The notes: generated by a model not told the origin, from the sequence alone. DNA of 64,000 nucleotides from Paenibacillus sp. CF384 (GCF_900106745.1 NZ_FNNV01000008.1:62001-126000); one strand, 5' to 3'. Shown: positions 7,775 to 16,789, counted from the stretch's first letter. A program made the numbers and translations.

Positions 7775-8482
7775 ATGCAGCTGATTTTGCTTCAAGATGT
7801 CATGTTTGGATACAACGAAGTGCCTTGTTTGGAAGAAGCTTCTATGGAAATCCGTGCTGGCGAATTCGTAGCAGTCACCGGTCCGAATGGCGCGGCGAAA
7901 TCGACACTCCTCAAGCTGGCTTTGGGTTTGCTCCAACCCTGGAAGGGAGAGGTTACGCTTGCCCCGTTTAATGGTGAAGGTAACAAACGAGTCATCGCAT
8001 ATGTTCCGCAGCAGATATCCGCTTTTAATGGCGGTTTTCCCAGCAGTGTTCAAGAGTTTGTCCGATCCGGACGATTTAGCCGCGGGAAATGGTGGAGCAG
8101 GATGAAGGCTGAAGATATTGAAGTTGCCGATCAATGGCTTAAACAAATGGACATGTGGGAATATCGCCATCGGAAGATCGGTGAGTTGTCCGGTGGACAA
8201 AAGCAGCGAATATGTATAGCCAGAGCTTTGGCCATGTCGCCGGATTTATTCGTGCTGGATGAACCGACAACTGGAATGGATAAAGAGAGCAGAAGCCAAT
8301 TCTATCGAATATTGAGAGAGCAAGTCAGGGAAAAAGGCAGAACGGTACTCCTGGTTACACATCACTTGTTCGAGATTGAACATGAACTAGATCGGATCAT
8401 TACCTTGGAGAGAAAGGAGGAGGGCGCTTGGAAATGCTGCACTACGACTTCATGCAGCGGGCATTTTGTGCCGGCGGGTTAA
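7775..8482 (+). CDS. znuC: Zinc ABC transporter, ATP-binding protein
   Basis: This cytoplasmic ATPase of a zinc importer has a Walker A region at 36-44 (G-P-N-G-A-A-K-S-T), signature L-S-G-G-Q at 138-142, Walker B ending L-D-E-P at 161-164, and a switch histidine after V-T-H near 196. The usual third glycine of Walker A is Ala41. The Cys-bearing tail (W-K-C-C...S-C-S) resembles Bacillus ZnuC. ATG 7775 follows AAAGGGCGGG. The 3' end overlaps the permease gene by 55 nt, and binding-protein and GTPase genes follow. The assignment rests on the neighbours and on two Zur boxes upstream, which predict expression in zinc limitation. Confidence 0.9.
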   Translation: MQLILLQDVMFGYNEVPCLEEASMEIRAGEFVAVTGPNGAAKSTLLKLALGLLQPWKGEVTLAPFNGEGNKRVIAYVPQQISAFNGGFPSSVQEFVRSGRFSRGKWWSRMKAEDIEVADQWLKQMDMWEYRHRKIGELSGGQKQRICIARALAMSPDLFVLDEPTTGMDKESRSQFYRILREQVREKGRTVLLVTHHLFEIEHELDRIITLERKEEGAWKCCTTTSCSGHFVPAG

Positions 8483-9309
8483 TCGCATTGGTGGCTTCAG
8501 CTCTAGGCGTCTATTTATTGCTCAGACGACAAGCATTGATGGCGGATATGCTGTCGCATGTGTCACTTTCCGGTGTAGCTGGTGGTGCGTATTTACATAT
8601 CAATCCGACTGCTGCTGGATTTGTCATAGCGGTCATAGGCGCGATTGTCGTTGAATATGTCCGAAGAGCCTACAAAACGTATAGTGAAATATCCATCGCC
8701 ATTATCATGGTGGGGGGGTTATCGGCTTCCGTGATCTTAATGAGTATGAATCAATCGATTCATAAAAGCTTCTCCTCGTATTTGTTCGGCTCAGTTGTGG
8801 CGGTCTCTCGTACCGATTTGATTCTCATGCTAGCTGTAGCTGTGATTGGGATCTTCTTTTTTTATTTTCTACGAAAACCGCTTTATGTATTGGCATTTGA
8901 CGAAGATACAGCGAAAACAAGCGGCATGCCGGTTTCGTGGATTTCACTAGGTTTTAGTATCTTGACAGGGATGATTGTGGCTGCCGCAATGCCGATTGTA
9001 GGCGTACTGCTTGTGTCTTCATTGATTGTTTTACCCGCCTCATTGGCCATCAGACTATCATCCAACTTTACCGCAGCGCTTCTCATTTCCGTGGGCATTG
9101 GATTGACTGGCGTGTTTATGGGACTATCGGCTTCTTATGAACTGAGCACACCTCCAGGAGGTACAATTGCTTTCATTCTGCTTCTGTTTCTTATTAGTGG
9201 CTTATCGTTTAAAAAAATGATTACTCTCTTGCGTGCGAGAATGCAATTGCATGATCGACCAACGAAACTCCCGATAAGTCGCAGTATGAGTGCTGGTGCT
9301 GAGGAGTGA
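8428..9309 (+). CDS. znuB: Zinc ABC transporter, permease
   Basis: The 293-residue membrane protein belongs to the ABC-3 family of manganese/zinc permeases, with about eight hydrophobic segments and the conserved N-terminal F-M-Q-R-A-F followed by L-L-R-R-Q-A-L-M-A-D-M-L-S-H-V-S-L-S-G-V. As a homodimer it should form the zinc channel driven by ZnuC. TTG 8428 is chosen because AGAAAGGAGG (8411-8420) lies 7 nt upstream; the ATG at 8434 would be too distant. It overlaps the 3' end of znuC by 55 nt, which implies coupled translation. Confidence 0.9.
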   Translation: MEMLHYDFMQRAFCAGGLIALVASALGVYLLLRRQALMADMLSHVSLSGVAGGAYLHINPTAAGFVIAVIGAIVVEYVRRAYKTYSEISIAIIMVGGLSASVILMSMNQSIHKSFSSYLFGSVVAVSRTDLILMLAVAVIGIFFFYFLRKPLYVLAFDEDTAKTSGMPVSWISLGFSILTGMIVAAAMPIVGVLLVSSLIVLPASLAIRLSSNFTAALLISVGIGLTGVFMGLSASYELSTPPGGTIAFILLLFLISGLSFKKMITLLRARMQLHDRPTKLPISRSMSAGAEE

Positions 9310-9377
9310 TCTGAAACTGTGTTTTACAGCAAGAAGAGATTTCATCATCCATCCCAATTATGGAGGTCGTATTTAAC

Positions 9378-10304
9378 ATGAAACGTTGGTTAAAAGCATC
9401 ACTAGTTGTAGGTACAGGACTTGCATTAGTCCTCTCCGGTTGCTCAGCGAACAAGGAAGAGGCTGCTGAGGGAAAATTAAAGGTCGTTACGACGTTTTAT
9501 CCGATGTATGAATTCAGCAAGCAAGTAGCCGGAGATCACGCAGATGTTATCGCGTTAATACCTTCCGGCGTAGAGCCTCACGATTGGGAACCGAGCGCAA
9601 AAGATATGGCTGTACTGAAGGAGGCAGATGTATTCGTCTATAACGGCATTGTAGAAGGTTGGGCGGAGGATGCGATTGCCAGCGCCTCTAACGAGAAACG
9701 CATTGTCGTGGAAGCTACCGATGGAATAGCGTTAGTCGAGGGAAATGAGGAGGACGAGCACGGTCACGAAGAAGAGGAACACGGATTAGATCCTCACGTA
9801 TGGCTCAGCCCAGTGTTAGCCCAGCATGAGGTTTCCGCGATTGAAGCGGCATTAGTGAAAGCAGATCCCGCTCATGAGGATGATTACAAGCAAAACGCAC
9901 AAGCATATATCGATAAACTAAAGGATCTTGACCAGGCATATAAAGATGGATTGAAGAATACGAAGAGCAAAGATTTTATAACTCAGCATGCTGCTTTCGG
10001 TTATTTAGCTCAGGAGTACGGATTGAGGCAAATTCCGATAGCAGGTTTATCCCCAGAACAGGAGCCTTCGCCAGAGGAGATGGCTGAAGTTGTCGAGTTC
10101 GCCAAGAAGCATCAAGTAAATACGATTTTTTTCGAAACGCTGGTTCAACCGAAAGTCGCCGAAGTTGTCGCGAACGAAATCGGTGCGAAAACGGATGTAC
10201 TCAATCCGCTTGAAGGATTGACGGACGATGATCTTAATCATAATCGAGACTACATCAGCGTCATGCAGATAAACCTTGAAGCGTTGAAGAGAGCACTCAA
10301 TTAA
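9378..10304 (+). CDS. znuA: Zinc-binding lipoprotein of the ABC transporter
   Basis: This is a cluster A-I metal-binding lipoprotein: lipobox L-S-G-C with Cys22, the metal ligands His68 (E-P-H-D-W), His140 (D-P-H-V-W) and His204 (Q-H-A-A-F-G-Y), and between the first two a His/Glu-rich loop (about 123-136) typical of zinc rather than manganese binders. It captures zinc outside the membrane and hands it to ZnuB. ATG 9378 is used, with GGAGGTCG 9 nt or so upstream. A 68-nt gap separates it from znuB. Confidence 0.92.
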   Translation: MKRWLKASLVVGTGLALVLSGCSANKEEAAEGKLKVVTTFYPMYEFSKQVAGDHADVIALIPSGVEPHDWEPSAKDMAVLKEADVFVYNGIVEGWAEDAIASASNEKRIVVEATDGIALVEGNEEDEHGHEEEEHGLDPHVWLSPVLAQHEVSAIEAALVKADPAHEDDYKQNAQAYIDKLKDLDQAYKDGLKNTKSKDFITQHAAFGYLAQEYGLRQIPIAGLSPEQEPSPEEMAEVVEFAKKHQVNTIFFETLVQPKVAEVVANEIGAKTDVLNPLEGLTDDDLNHNRDYISVMQINLEALKRALN

Positions 10305-10362
10305 TCAAATGTAAGTAGTAGTACAAAGCCGGAACAAGACCGGTTATTAATTTCTCTGCTAA

Positions 10363-10377
10363 TCGTAAAATTTACAC
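10363..10377 (+). promoter_or_regulatory. Candidate Zur box 3
   Basis: TCGTAAAATTTACAC contains the palindrome GTAAAATTTAC in place of GTAATNATTAC. It sits 13 nt upstream of the GTPase start. A weaker match than box 2, but the position supports separate zinc control of this gene. Confidence 0.5.
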
Positions 10378-10390
10378 ATGAGGTGATGGG

Positions 10391-11587
10391 ATGAAATCCG
10401 AAAAAATACCTGTAACCGTACTTAGTGGTTACTTAGGCGCAGGGAAGACAACAGTACTTAACCATGTACTGAATAATCGTGAAGGCTTGAAGGTAGCTGT
10501 TATCGTGAACGATCTAAGCGAGGTCAATATTGATGCAGCGCTTGTAAAGGATGGGGGAGGATTATCCAGAACCGAAGAAAAGCTAGTTGAAATGTCTAAT
10601 GGCTGCATCTGTTGTACCCTTCGGGAAGATTTACTTCGCGAGGTCGAGCGACTCGCTCAGGACGGACGATTTGATTACATCCTAATTGAGTCGACTGGTG
10701 TCGGTGAACCGATTCCTGTAGCACAAACCTTCACGTATATCGATGAAGAACACGGAATTGATTTAACGCAGAATTGCCGCCTCGATTGCATGGTGACGGT
10801 TGTTGATGCATATCGATTCTGGTATGACTTTTCCTCTGGAGAATCTTTGCTTGAACGTAACGAAGCTGTAGGCGAGGACGATACACGCGATGTCGTTAAT
10901 TTGCTTATCGATCAGATTGAATTTTGTGATGTGCTCTTGCTTAACAAATGCGACATGATTGATCAAAGTGAACTTGCGCAGTTAGAAGCGGTCCTTAGGA
11001 AATTGCAGCCTCGTGCGAAGTTAATCAAGATCGTGAACGGACAAGTCGCTCCGGCGGAAATCTTAAATACCGGATTGTTTAACTTTGACGAAGCGAGTCA
11101 ATCCGCCGGTTGGTTGAAGGAAATGGAGAAGTCCGTTCATAAGCCTGAAACAGAAGAATACGGGATTTCTTCGGTTGTCTACGAAAGGAGCAAACCTTTT
11201 CACCCAGGGCGCTTAATGAAATGGCTGCAGAATTGGCCTGAAGAAATCGTCCGTGCTAAAGGGATCATGTGGATTGCCACTCGTAACGAGATAGGCCAAA
11301 GCATTAGTCAAGCTGGCCCTTCCATTCAATTCGGTCCGTCGGGTTACTGGGTTGCCGCATTACCGCCTGAAGAACAAGACTATTACATGCAAGAAGACCC
11401 ATCATTAAGAAGCAGCTGGTCAGAGGAGTTCGGTGATCGCATCAACAAAGTCGTGTTCATTGGAATCGAGATGGACCGAGTGAAGCTAACTACTACTCTA
11501 GATGATTGCCTTCTAACCGACTCCGAAATGAAGCGTGATTGGAACTCGTTTGAAGACACGTTGCCTAATGCGATAGAAGCTAGTTAA
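10391..11587 (+). CDS. zagA: COG0523 GTPase, zinc metallochaperone (ZagA/YciC type)
   Basis: The 398-residue protein has Walker A G-Y-L-G-A-G-K-T (13-20), the family's metal-binding C-I-C-C motif (Cys72, 74, 75), E-S-T-G-V-G-E-P, the N-K-C-D guanine motif, and a CobW C-terminal domain. In B. subtilis the Zur-regulated homologue ZagA (YciC) is 397 residues and delivers zinc to client enzymes during deprivation, including the folate enzyme FolE. Placement directly after znuA with its own Zur-like box supports the same role. ATG 10391 follows GAGGTGATGG. Confidence 0.85.
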   Translation: MKSEKIPVTVLSGYLGAGKTTVLNHVLNNREGLKVAVIVNDLSEVNIDAALVKDGGGLSRTEEKLVEMSNGCICCTLREDLLREVERLAQDGRFDYILIESTGVGEPIPVAQTFTYIDEEHGIDLTQNCRLDCMVTVVDAYRFWYDFSSGESLLERNEAVGEDDTRDVVNLLIDQIEFCDVLLLNKCDMIDQSELAQLEAVLRKLQPRAKLIKIVNGQVAPAEILNTGLFNFDEASQSAGWLKEMEKSVHKPETEEYGISSVVYERSKPFHPGRLMKWLQNWPEEIVRAKGIMWIATRNEIGQSISQAGPSIQFGPSGYWVAALPPEEQDYYMQEDPSLRSSWSEEFGDRINKVVFIGIEMDRVKLTTTLDDCLLTDSEMKRDWNSFEDTLPNAIEAS

Positions 11588-11590
11588 TCC

Positions 11591-11690
11591 AGTACAATAA
11601 CGGGATCAATGCATCTCGACAGCAGCCTTTAAGTTAATCGGCTGCTGTTTTTCATTTAGGTAACGGGGCAGGATAGTCGAATAGAAGTAT
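11591..11690. repeat. Dispersed hairpin repeat with terminator
   Basis: ACAGCAGCC (11629-11637) pairs with GGCTGCTGT (11640-11648), followed by TTTTTC; the right unit GTAACGGGGCAGGATAGTCGAAT lies at about 11660-11682. It closes the zinc operon. Confidence 0.75.
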
Positions 11691-11751
11691 CTGGGATAAA
11701 TTTCCTCGATGTGGTATGATTTTCTTTATTCTGTTATGAGAGGAAACCCCC

Positions 11752-12546
11752 ATGTTCCAGCAGATTCTTATCGTATCGCTATGTACGTTCATCATTCATT
11801 TTTCAGAAACATTAACTTATTCATTACGTCTGGCAGGTGTACGCTTAGGCAGATTAGCTGTTGCGATTTCTTTGACCGGAATTATCTTGTTACTTTCAAG
11901 AACTGCCAATATGCTTCAAGCACCTCTTATGGGGAAAATTGTTGATATTTCTAAGTTCTCTTCCGATGACTTAGTACTACAATTTCGGATGGTTATTTCA
12001 TCTGCCTCTTTGGGAACTTTTGTAGCGATATTATTGTTTCCATCAGCGGTATTTCTTTCTAAGAGAATCATTGCTCAATTAGAAGTCACTGGCTCACTCC
12101 CCCAGCTGTTTATTACCTCCGTTTCCTTCCGGAAAATGAAGAATGCCCGTTTTCACCTACGGGTTCCAAGGATGGAAATGCTATCTCGTCTACGAATAGG
12201 TGGCATTCCTAAGAGACTATTTTTCTTGAATATACTCGTTACAGCCATTTACACAGTAGGTGTATTAGCAGCATTACTCGCCTCAACTTATAATAGTGGT
12301 TCTTCTATTGCAGCATCACAATCTTCAGGACTAATTAATGGTATGGCAACCATTCTTCTAACGATACTAATCGACCCTCAAGTTGGACTGCTTACAGATA
12401 AAGTACTAAAAGGTGAGAAAGAAATTACTGCTTTGAACAAAGTCTTTGGGCTGTTGATGATTTCACGGTTGTTAGGAACAATTGTGGCACAACTAATTTT
12501 GGTGCCAGCGGCACATTGGATTAATGTGTTGGTTCAGTATATTTGA
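11752..12546 (+). CDS. amj: Lipid II flippase Amj
   Basis: The 264-residue polytopic protein matches the Amj (alternate to MurJ) family: the start F-I-I-H-F-S-E-T-L-T-Y-S-L-R-L-A-G-V-R, then L-L-S-R-T-A-N-M-L-Q-A-P-L-M-G, about six to seven membrane segments, and near-identical length to B. subtilis Amj (YdaH). Amj moves lipid II across the membrane for peptidoglycan synthesis and substitutes for MurJ; in B. subtilis it is induced by envelope stress through SigM. GAGAGGA lies 7 nt before ATG 11752. It appears monocistronic. Confidence 0.85.
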   Translation: MFQQILIVSLCTFIIHFSETLTYSLRLAGVRLGRLAVAISLTGIILLLSRTANMLQAPLMGKIVDISKFSSDDLVLQFRMVISSASLGTFVAILLFPSAVFLSKRIIAQLEVTGSLPQLFITSVSFRKMKNARFHLRVPRMEMLSRLRIGGIPKRLFFLNILVTAIYTVGVLAALLASTYNSGSSIAASQSSGLINGMATILLTILIDPQVGLLTDKVLKGEKEITALNKVFGLLMISRLLGTIVAQLILVPAAHWINVLVQYI

Positions 12547-12630
12547 GTTCCCGAAGAAGAGATTAAACGGCTACGAAATGATATTTCCAAACGGTACTTA
12601 AGACACTTTGATGAGATGAAGGGATCAAAA

Positions 12631-13080
12631 ATGAGAGATGATATATTAAACAAATATTTCTATCAAGATGGAAGCCTTCGAGATATTTACATACTACAAA
12701 CCCATTATTCTGATTGGGATTTGATATTGGACTATTTCAAATCCCACCTTTATGTAGAAGTATTTATTTTTAGAGATGGAGAAGAAATACTCGAGAGACA
12801 TAGTATTAAAGAGTTATTAATTCTTAAAAAAGAATTTTCAATCTCCATTAATATCGTATATAAAGGTATTTCTATTTCCGGCTATTTCTATGAGGATGAC
12901 AATATTGAATTTGACATAACTCCTAAAGAAATTATAAGTCTTGAAGAAGTAAATACAGTAATTCAGTTTATGAAAGAGATTGCTAAGTTCACTAACAAAG
13001 AAGTTATTCTAACACCAGAAATGGAGATGAATGAAGTATACATAAGAGCACTTCCGACAGGTGAAATAATATTTTTGTAA
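12631..13080 (+). CDS. Hypothetical cytoplasmic protein
   Basis: The product of 149 residues is acidic and A+T-rich in coding sequence compared with the zinc operon. It has no signal peptide or membrane segment and no recognised motif. Its alternating strand and helix character and size recall orphan immunity proteins of polymorphic toxin systems, but that is only an impression. ATG 12631 is preferred over ATG 12616 because AAGGGA lies 7 nt upstream. The stretch between the Amj stop and this start is open in the same frame. Confidence 0.55.
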   Translation: MRDDILNKYFYQDGSLRDIYILQTHYSDWDLILDYFKSHLYVEVFIFRDGEEILERHSIKELLILKKEFSISINIVYKGISISGYFYEDDNIEFDITPKEIISLEEVNTVIQFMKEIAKFTNKEVILTPEMEMNEVYIRALPTGEIIFL

Positions 13081-13156
13081 GTAACTCAGTAGCAATTTAC
13101 ATAACAAACACCGCGTATTCACACTGTGGTCATTCGTTAATATCCTATTGCTTAAT

Positions 13157-13262
13157 TGCACTAACGAGGAACGATAGTTCAGCGCATCAAGGAGCAGTTT
13201 GTCGTTTACGGCAGCTGCTCCTTTGATTTATTAAGAAGAACGGGCTAAATAGTATAGCTTTA
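13157..13262. repeat. Dispersed hairpin repeat, full copy
   Basis: Left unit CTAACGAGGAACGATAGTTC, hairpin AAGGAGCAG (13189-13197) with CTGCTCCTT (13215-13223), then a right unit AACGGGCTAAATAGTATAGC. It lies between two unrelated genes. Confidence 0.7.
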
Positions 13263-13348
13263 AAGTGCATTAGAAAACACTAGAAGTCCATGGCTAGGAT
13301 CTTCTACAACTGATAGACTCTAAAGAAAAACCATAGAGGTGATTACTT

Positions 13349-13936
13349 ATGAAAAACATAGCTATATTACTATTTGACGACATCACTTTACTTGATTTTG
13401 CAGGTCCTTTTGAAGTTTTTAGTGAAGCTAACCGAATGAATGATATCAATATATTTACTGTGGCAGAAGTATTAAAACCTATAACTAGTAATGGCAACCT
13501 AAGCATTAATCCTCACTACTGTTTCTCTAACTGTCCAAAGCTCGACATATTGCTAATACCCGGTGGGATAGGAACAAGGAGAGAGATGGACAATTATCGT
13601 TTATTAGAGTGGATCAAGGGTATGCATAATGAAGTTGAACAGCTTTTATCGGTATGTTCTGGCGCATTATTATTAGCTAAAGCCGATCTCCTTGAGGGGC
13701 TTAAGGTAACGACACATCATAACGTATTTGACTTGTTAGAGGATTTTGTACCATCATCAACAATAGTGGAAAGAAACAAGCGATATATTGATAATGGGAA
13801 AATTATAATGTCCGCTGGAGTAAGTGCAGGAATTGACATGTCTTTATATATAGTTGAGAAGATCTTTGGTAGGGAAAGGGCACTAGTAACGGCAAGCGGA
13901 ATGGAATACGATTGGAATGAAATAATAGTTAATTAG
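13349..13936 (+). CDS. DJ-1/PfpI family protein
   Basis: This 195-residue protein has the DJ-1/PfpI fold signatures: L-L-D-F-A-G-P-F-E-V-F with Glu22, I-P-G-G-I-G-T, and the nucleophile elbow S-V-C-S-G-A with Cys103. The arrangement is that of the stand-alone isonitrile hydratase/ThiJ-like group rather than the AraC-fused regulators. The exact reaction (glyoxalase III, amidase-like or hydratase) cannot be told from sequence. AGAGGTGA precedes ATG 13349 at good spacing. Confidence 0.8.
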   Translation: MKNIAILLFDDITLLDFAGPFEVFSEANRMNDINIFTVAEVLKPITSNGNLSINPHYCFSNCPKLDILLIPGGIGTRREMDNYRLLEWIKGMHNEVEQLLSVCSGALLLAKADLLEGLKVTTHHNVFDLLEDFVPSSTIVERNKRYIDNGKIIMSAGVSAGIDMSLYIVEKIFGRERALVTASGMEYDWNEIIVN

Positions 13937-13941
13937 GTAAT

Positions 13942-14040
13942 ATTGAGTTCTACACAAACGGTAACGATAGCACATGACAGCAGGCTGCCGAAGAAAAGCT
14001 TCCGTCTTGGTAATAGTATCGTTCAATTATCTTGTTAGTG
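13942..14040. repeat. Dispersed hairpin repeat, rearranged copy
   Basis: TTGAGTTCTACACAAACGGT and then ACGATAGCACA (about 13944-13973) match the flank of the copy near 16700 almost base for base. CAGCAGGCTGCCG follows, but the opposite arm is degraded; a reversed unit (TAATAGTATCGTTCAAT) ends the element. Confidence 0.6.
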
Positions 14041-14177
14041 TCCATGATTTCAACCTCCTCAAATTGAACCGGCAGTCCTTGCTGTGTCAACGAGGCAGTA
14101 GAGATCAATCTTTACACCTTCTGGGGAAAACTGTTATTGTAAAGTAACTATTACCAATCAACGAAGGTGTAGACACT

Positions 14178-14750
14178 TTGATCTTGAGTCGAAATGAACT
14201 TAGAGTTAATTCAGTCGATATAAAGATCATACATCTACATCAACAAGATATTGGGGTGTTTGTGAAAGAAGAGATGGGGTCCCTTGTTCTAATTGACGCA
14301 AAAGATTCACCCGAGATGTTTTTACTTTCAACTCTTTTCAAATATTGTCATGACACCGATGATGTGATTTATCTTCAACGGGAAAGTACTGAGAATGCTG
14401 ATCTTTTTATTTTCAATGGTGCGGTCACTCCCCTAAATCGAAAGTATGTTAAGGAAATAAAATCGACTCTAAAATGCTCCACCTTAAAAGAGAGAATTGA
14501 CCTAACTATAGTAAGTAGCGAAAATGAAGCTTTTTGGGATAAATGGGGAAGTTGGAAGTATGAGAAACAGTTAAGGATAGTTACTAGTAAAGATGTGGTC
14601 CTCCTGAATAGCTCGAGATTAGGACTTGAATTGCTAACCCATTCTTGCGCACACCTAGCATCGTCGTTTGCTGGGCATAATCATTTTGACTGGTACTCGA
14701 CTTCAAACTCACCTGAATTAATAATTCGTAATATCGCACGAAATGATTAA
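14178..14750 (+). CDS. Hypothetical protein
   Basis: The 190-residue product has no signal peptide and no recognised domain. It contains Y-L-Q-R-E-S-T-E-N-A-D and a C-terminal H-S-C-A-H-L-A-S-S-F-A-G-H-N-H-F-D-W region rich in His that could be structural or metal-binding. Start TTG 14178 is supported by GAAGGTG 8 nt upstream. Repeat elements flank it on both sides, so it is its own transcription unit. Confidence 0.55.
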   Translation: MILSRNELRVNSVDIKIIHLHQQDIGVFVKEEMGSLVLIDAKDSPEMFLLSTLFKYCHDTDDVIYLQRESTENADLFIFNGAVTPLNRKYVKEIKSTLKCSTLKERIDLTIVSSENEAFWDKWGSWKYEKQLRIVTSKDVVLLNSSRLGLELLTHSCAHLASSFAGHNHFDWYSTSNSPELIIRNIARND

Positions 14751-14815
14751 GCTAACGGATACAATAGCACAACGACTGAAGGAGCAGATTGCCGCGGCAG
14801 CTGCTCTTTTGTTTT
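14751..14815. repeat. Dispersed hairpin repeat with terminator
   Basis: Left unit GCTAACGGATACAATAGCACAA, then GAGCAG (14782-14787) with CTGCTC (14801-14806) around a GCCGCGGC core, followed by TTTTGTTTT. Confidence 0.75.
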
Positions 14816-14859
14816 ATTAAACTACCAGGCAGATGGAGTTAAGTAAAGGGAGTGAACTG

Positions 14860-15300
14860 GTGAATAATTATTTCAAAAATCTTACTTCAGAAATCAACTC
14901 GTTTAAGAATTGGGAAGATAAATTAACTGACAAGAGTAAAGAATGGGAAACGGAATATCTTCATTGGGATAGAATTTATCTCGCTGTAAATAAAGTATTA
15001 CGGTATGTCCCCCTTAATGAGTGGGAGATAGTAGATGATGAATTGTTACTTTATGCATTGGCAAGAGACAATGAAGTCGAAAATGTACTACAGTTACTTA
15101 TTGAATACCCAGAGGCGTTAAAGCGCTTGGCATACAGAGCCTTCTCATATGAGGATTACGAAGCGCGATGGCAAGTAGCGTTTGGACTTGGGGAAATTGA
15201 GAACAAGTGCGATGAAGTGCAAGAACTCTTAACTAAATTTTTGCAAGATGAAAATGAATACGTTCGAAGAAGGGCGACTTTTGCAATAGAAAAAGGATAA
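14860..15300 (+). CDS. HEAT-repeat-like protein
   Basis: The 146-residue all-helical protein ends in helix pairs typical of HEAT repeats (R-W-Q-V-A-F-G-L-G-E-I and E-N-E-Y-V-R-R-R-A-T-F-A-I). Such repeats form protein-binding scaffolds; no partner is evident. GTG 14860 is chosen over ATG 14833 because AAAGGGAG lies at proper spacing upstream of the GTG. It is cytoplasmic, and no operon partner of clear function is present. Confidence 0.65.
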   Translation: MNNYFKNLTSEINSFKNWEDKLTDKSKEWETEYLHWDRIYLAVNKVLRYVPLNEWEIVDDELLLYALARDNEVENVLQLLIEYPEALKRLAYRAFSYEDYEARWQVAFGLGEIENKCDEVQELLTKFLQDENEYVRRRATFAIEKG

Positions 15301-15302
15301 TT

Positions 15303-15455
15303 GAATGGCCCTGGCAACATGAATTTCTTGCACGATTGAACGGGCAGTATAGCGTAACAGCTAATGTGTCGGTGCAGGATAGCGCAATCACTTCGTCGAA
15401 AAAGAAGTTAGGTGAAATTCAGGAAGAGCTAACAAATTACAAAGGGACTGATTAA
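15303..15455 (+). pseudogene. Possible C-terminal gene fragment, overlapping repeat relics
   Basis: A 50-codon plus-strand frame reads as protein (E-W-P-W-Q-H-E-F-L-A-R-L-N-G-Q-Y and K-K-L-G-E-I-Q-E-E-L-T-N-Y) and stops at 15453-15455, directly before the next ATG. It has no start. The same DNA contains two stretches that match the dispersed repeat unit (GAACGGGCAGTATAGCGTAAC and GGTGCAGGATAGCGCAAT), so the coding look could be accidental. Both readings are possible. Confidence 0.25.
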
Positions 15456-15971
<516 letters not shown>

Positions 15972-16023
15972 GACGTCATATTCAGTTTTCGGTCGTCTGA
16001 GAGGTATTTCAATTAAAGCTAAA

Positions 16024-16070
16024 GGAACTCAACTCCATAGCACGTTAGCGGAATAGGCAGTTTAGCTTAT
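16024..16070. repeat. Dispersed repeat units without hairpin
   Basis: CTCAACTCCATAGCAC is followed directly by a right unit, GTTAGCGGAATAGGCAGTTT. The central hairpin is missing, so this appears to be a deletion derivative. Confidence 0.4.
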
Positions 16071-16189
16071 ATAGGCTACCTTTGTTAAACTAACTGGTAG
16101 TTATCTGGAAATGAAAGTGTTTACAAAAACAGTAATTTACTTTATTCTATCGTTAAATTGTATGGAAAATATTATGAGGAGGAAATGGG

Positions 16190-16660
16190 TTGAGCCAAAA
16201 CCAATTGGAAGAAATCAACGGCGAGAAAAAACAGCAAGACATTACCGGGATGACCTGCATCTATGTGCCTGTAAACGACGTCTATGCATCCGTTCACTGG
16301 TATGAGAAAAATTTGGGCTGCCAGCCTGCAAAAAATCATAAGGTAGAGCCGGGAATGACGATGTCGATCCTACGTTTTCTCGACGAGGACGGCAAACCTC
16401 AAGACGCCGCAACAGGCTCGATTCCCGCGCTGTTTCTCATCCAATCGGGAGAGGAAGGAGGCAGGCTGGGTTTCACAGGCACTTGGGAAGGTAACCCTCG
16501 CAATGCGGTTGGCTGCTTCGTTACGCCTCGAATTCAAGAGATGTTCGAGCGCTTCAAAGCGAACGGTGTACGATTAGAAGGTGAAATTCGGCAAACTTGC
16601 GGGCCGAACCTACAATTCTATGATCCGGACGGGAACATGTGGGAGATTTGGCAACCCTGA
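16190..16660 (+). CDS. VOC superfamily (glyoxalase/dioxygenase-like) protein
   Basis: This 156-residue single VOC protein is built of paired beta-alpha-beta-beta-beta modules, with D-V-Y-A-S-V-H-W-Y-E-K-N-L-G-C at the first helix and F-Y-D-P-D-G-N-M-W-E-I-W at the end, the latter Glu being a usual metal ligand. Substrate cannot be assigned; bleomycin-resistance or glyoxalase names would be over-interpretation. TTG 16190 follows GAGGAGG (16176-16182) by 7 nt. Confidence 0.8.
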   Translation: MSQNQLEEINGEKKQQDITGMTCIYVPVNDVYASVHWYEKNLGCQPAKNHKVEPGMTMSILRFLDEDGKPQDAATGSIPALFLIQSGEEGGRLGFTGTWEGNPRNAVGCFVTPRIQEMFERFKANGVRLEGEIRQTCGPNLQFYDPDGNMWEIWQP

Positions 16661-16696
16661 GAACAGGTAATGATTGAAAGAATAAGTTTATTGAAC

Positions 16697-16780
16697 TAAT
16701 TAGATGATATTGAGCTTTACACAAACGGTAACGATAGCACAATAAAGAACAGGCCACCTATTGTTGACGGCCTGTGAGCT
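16697..16780. repeat. Dispersed hairpin repeat
   Basis: TACACAAACGGTAACGATAG (about 16714-16733) is followed by hairpin ACAGGCC (16749-16755) with GGCCTGT (16769-16775). The left flank nearly duplicates that of the copy at 13942. Confidence 0.75.
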
Positions 16781-16789
16781 ATAGGTAAC

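Noticed and set aside
12547-12630. Open frame continuing past the Amj stop codon into the next gene
   Set aside because: Only 28 codons without a start signal; Amj already has its full family length, so readthrough has no support.
13945-14120. Minus-strand start at 14045 with a perfect GAGGAGG ribosome binding site and protein-like codons (M-D-T-N-K-I-I-E-R-Y-Y-Y)
   Set aside because: The frame ends after about 31 codons inside a reversed copy of the dispersed repeat unit, so it is at best a remnant; not strong enough to call.
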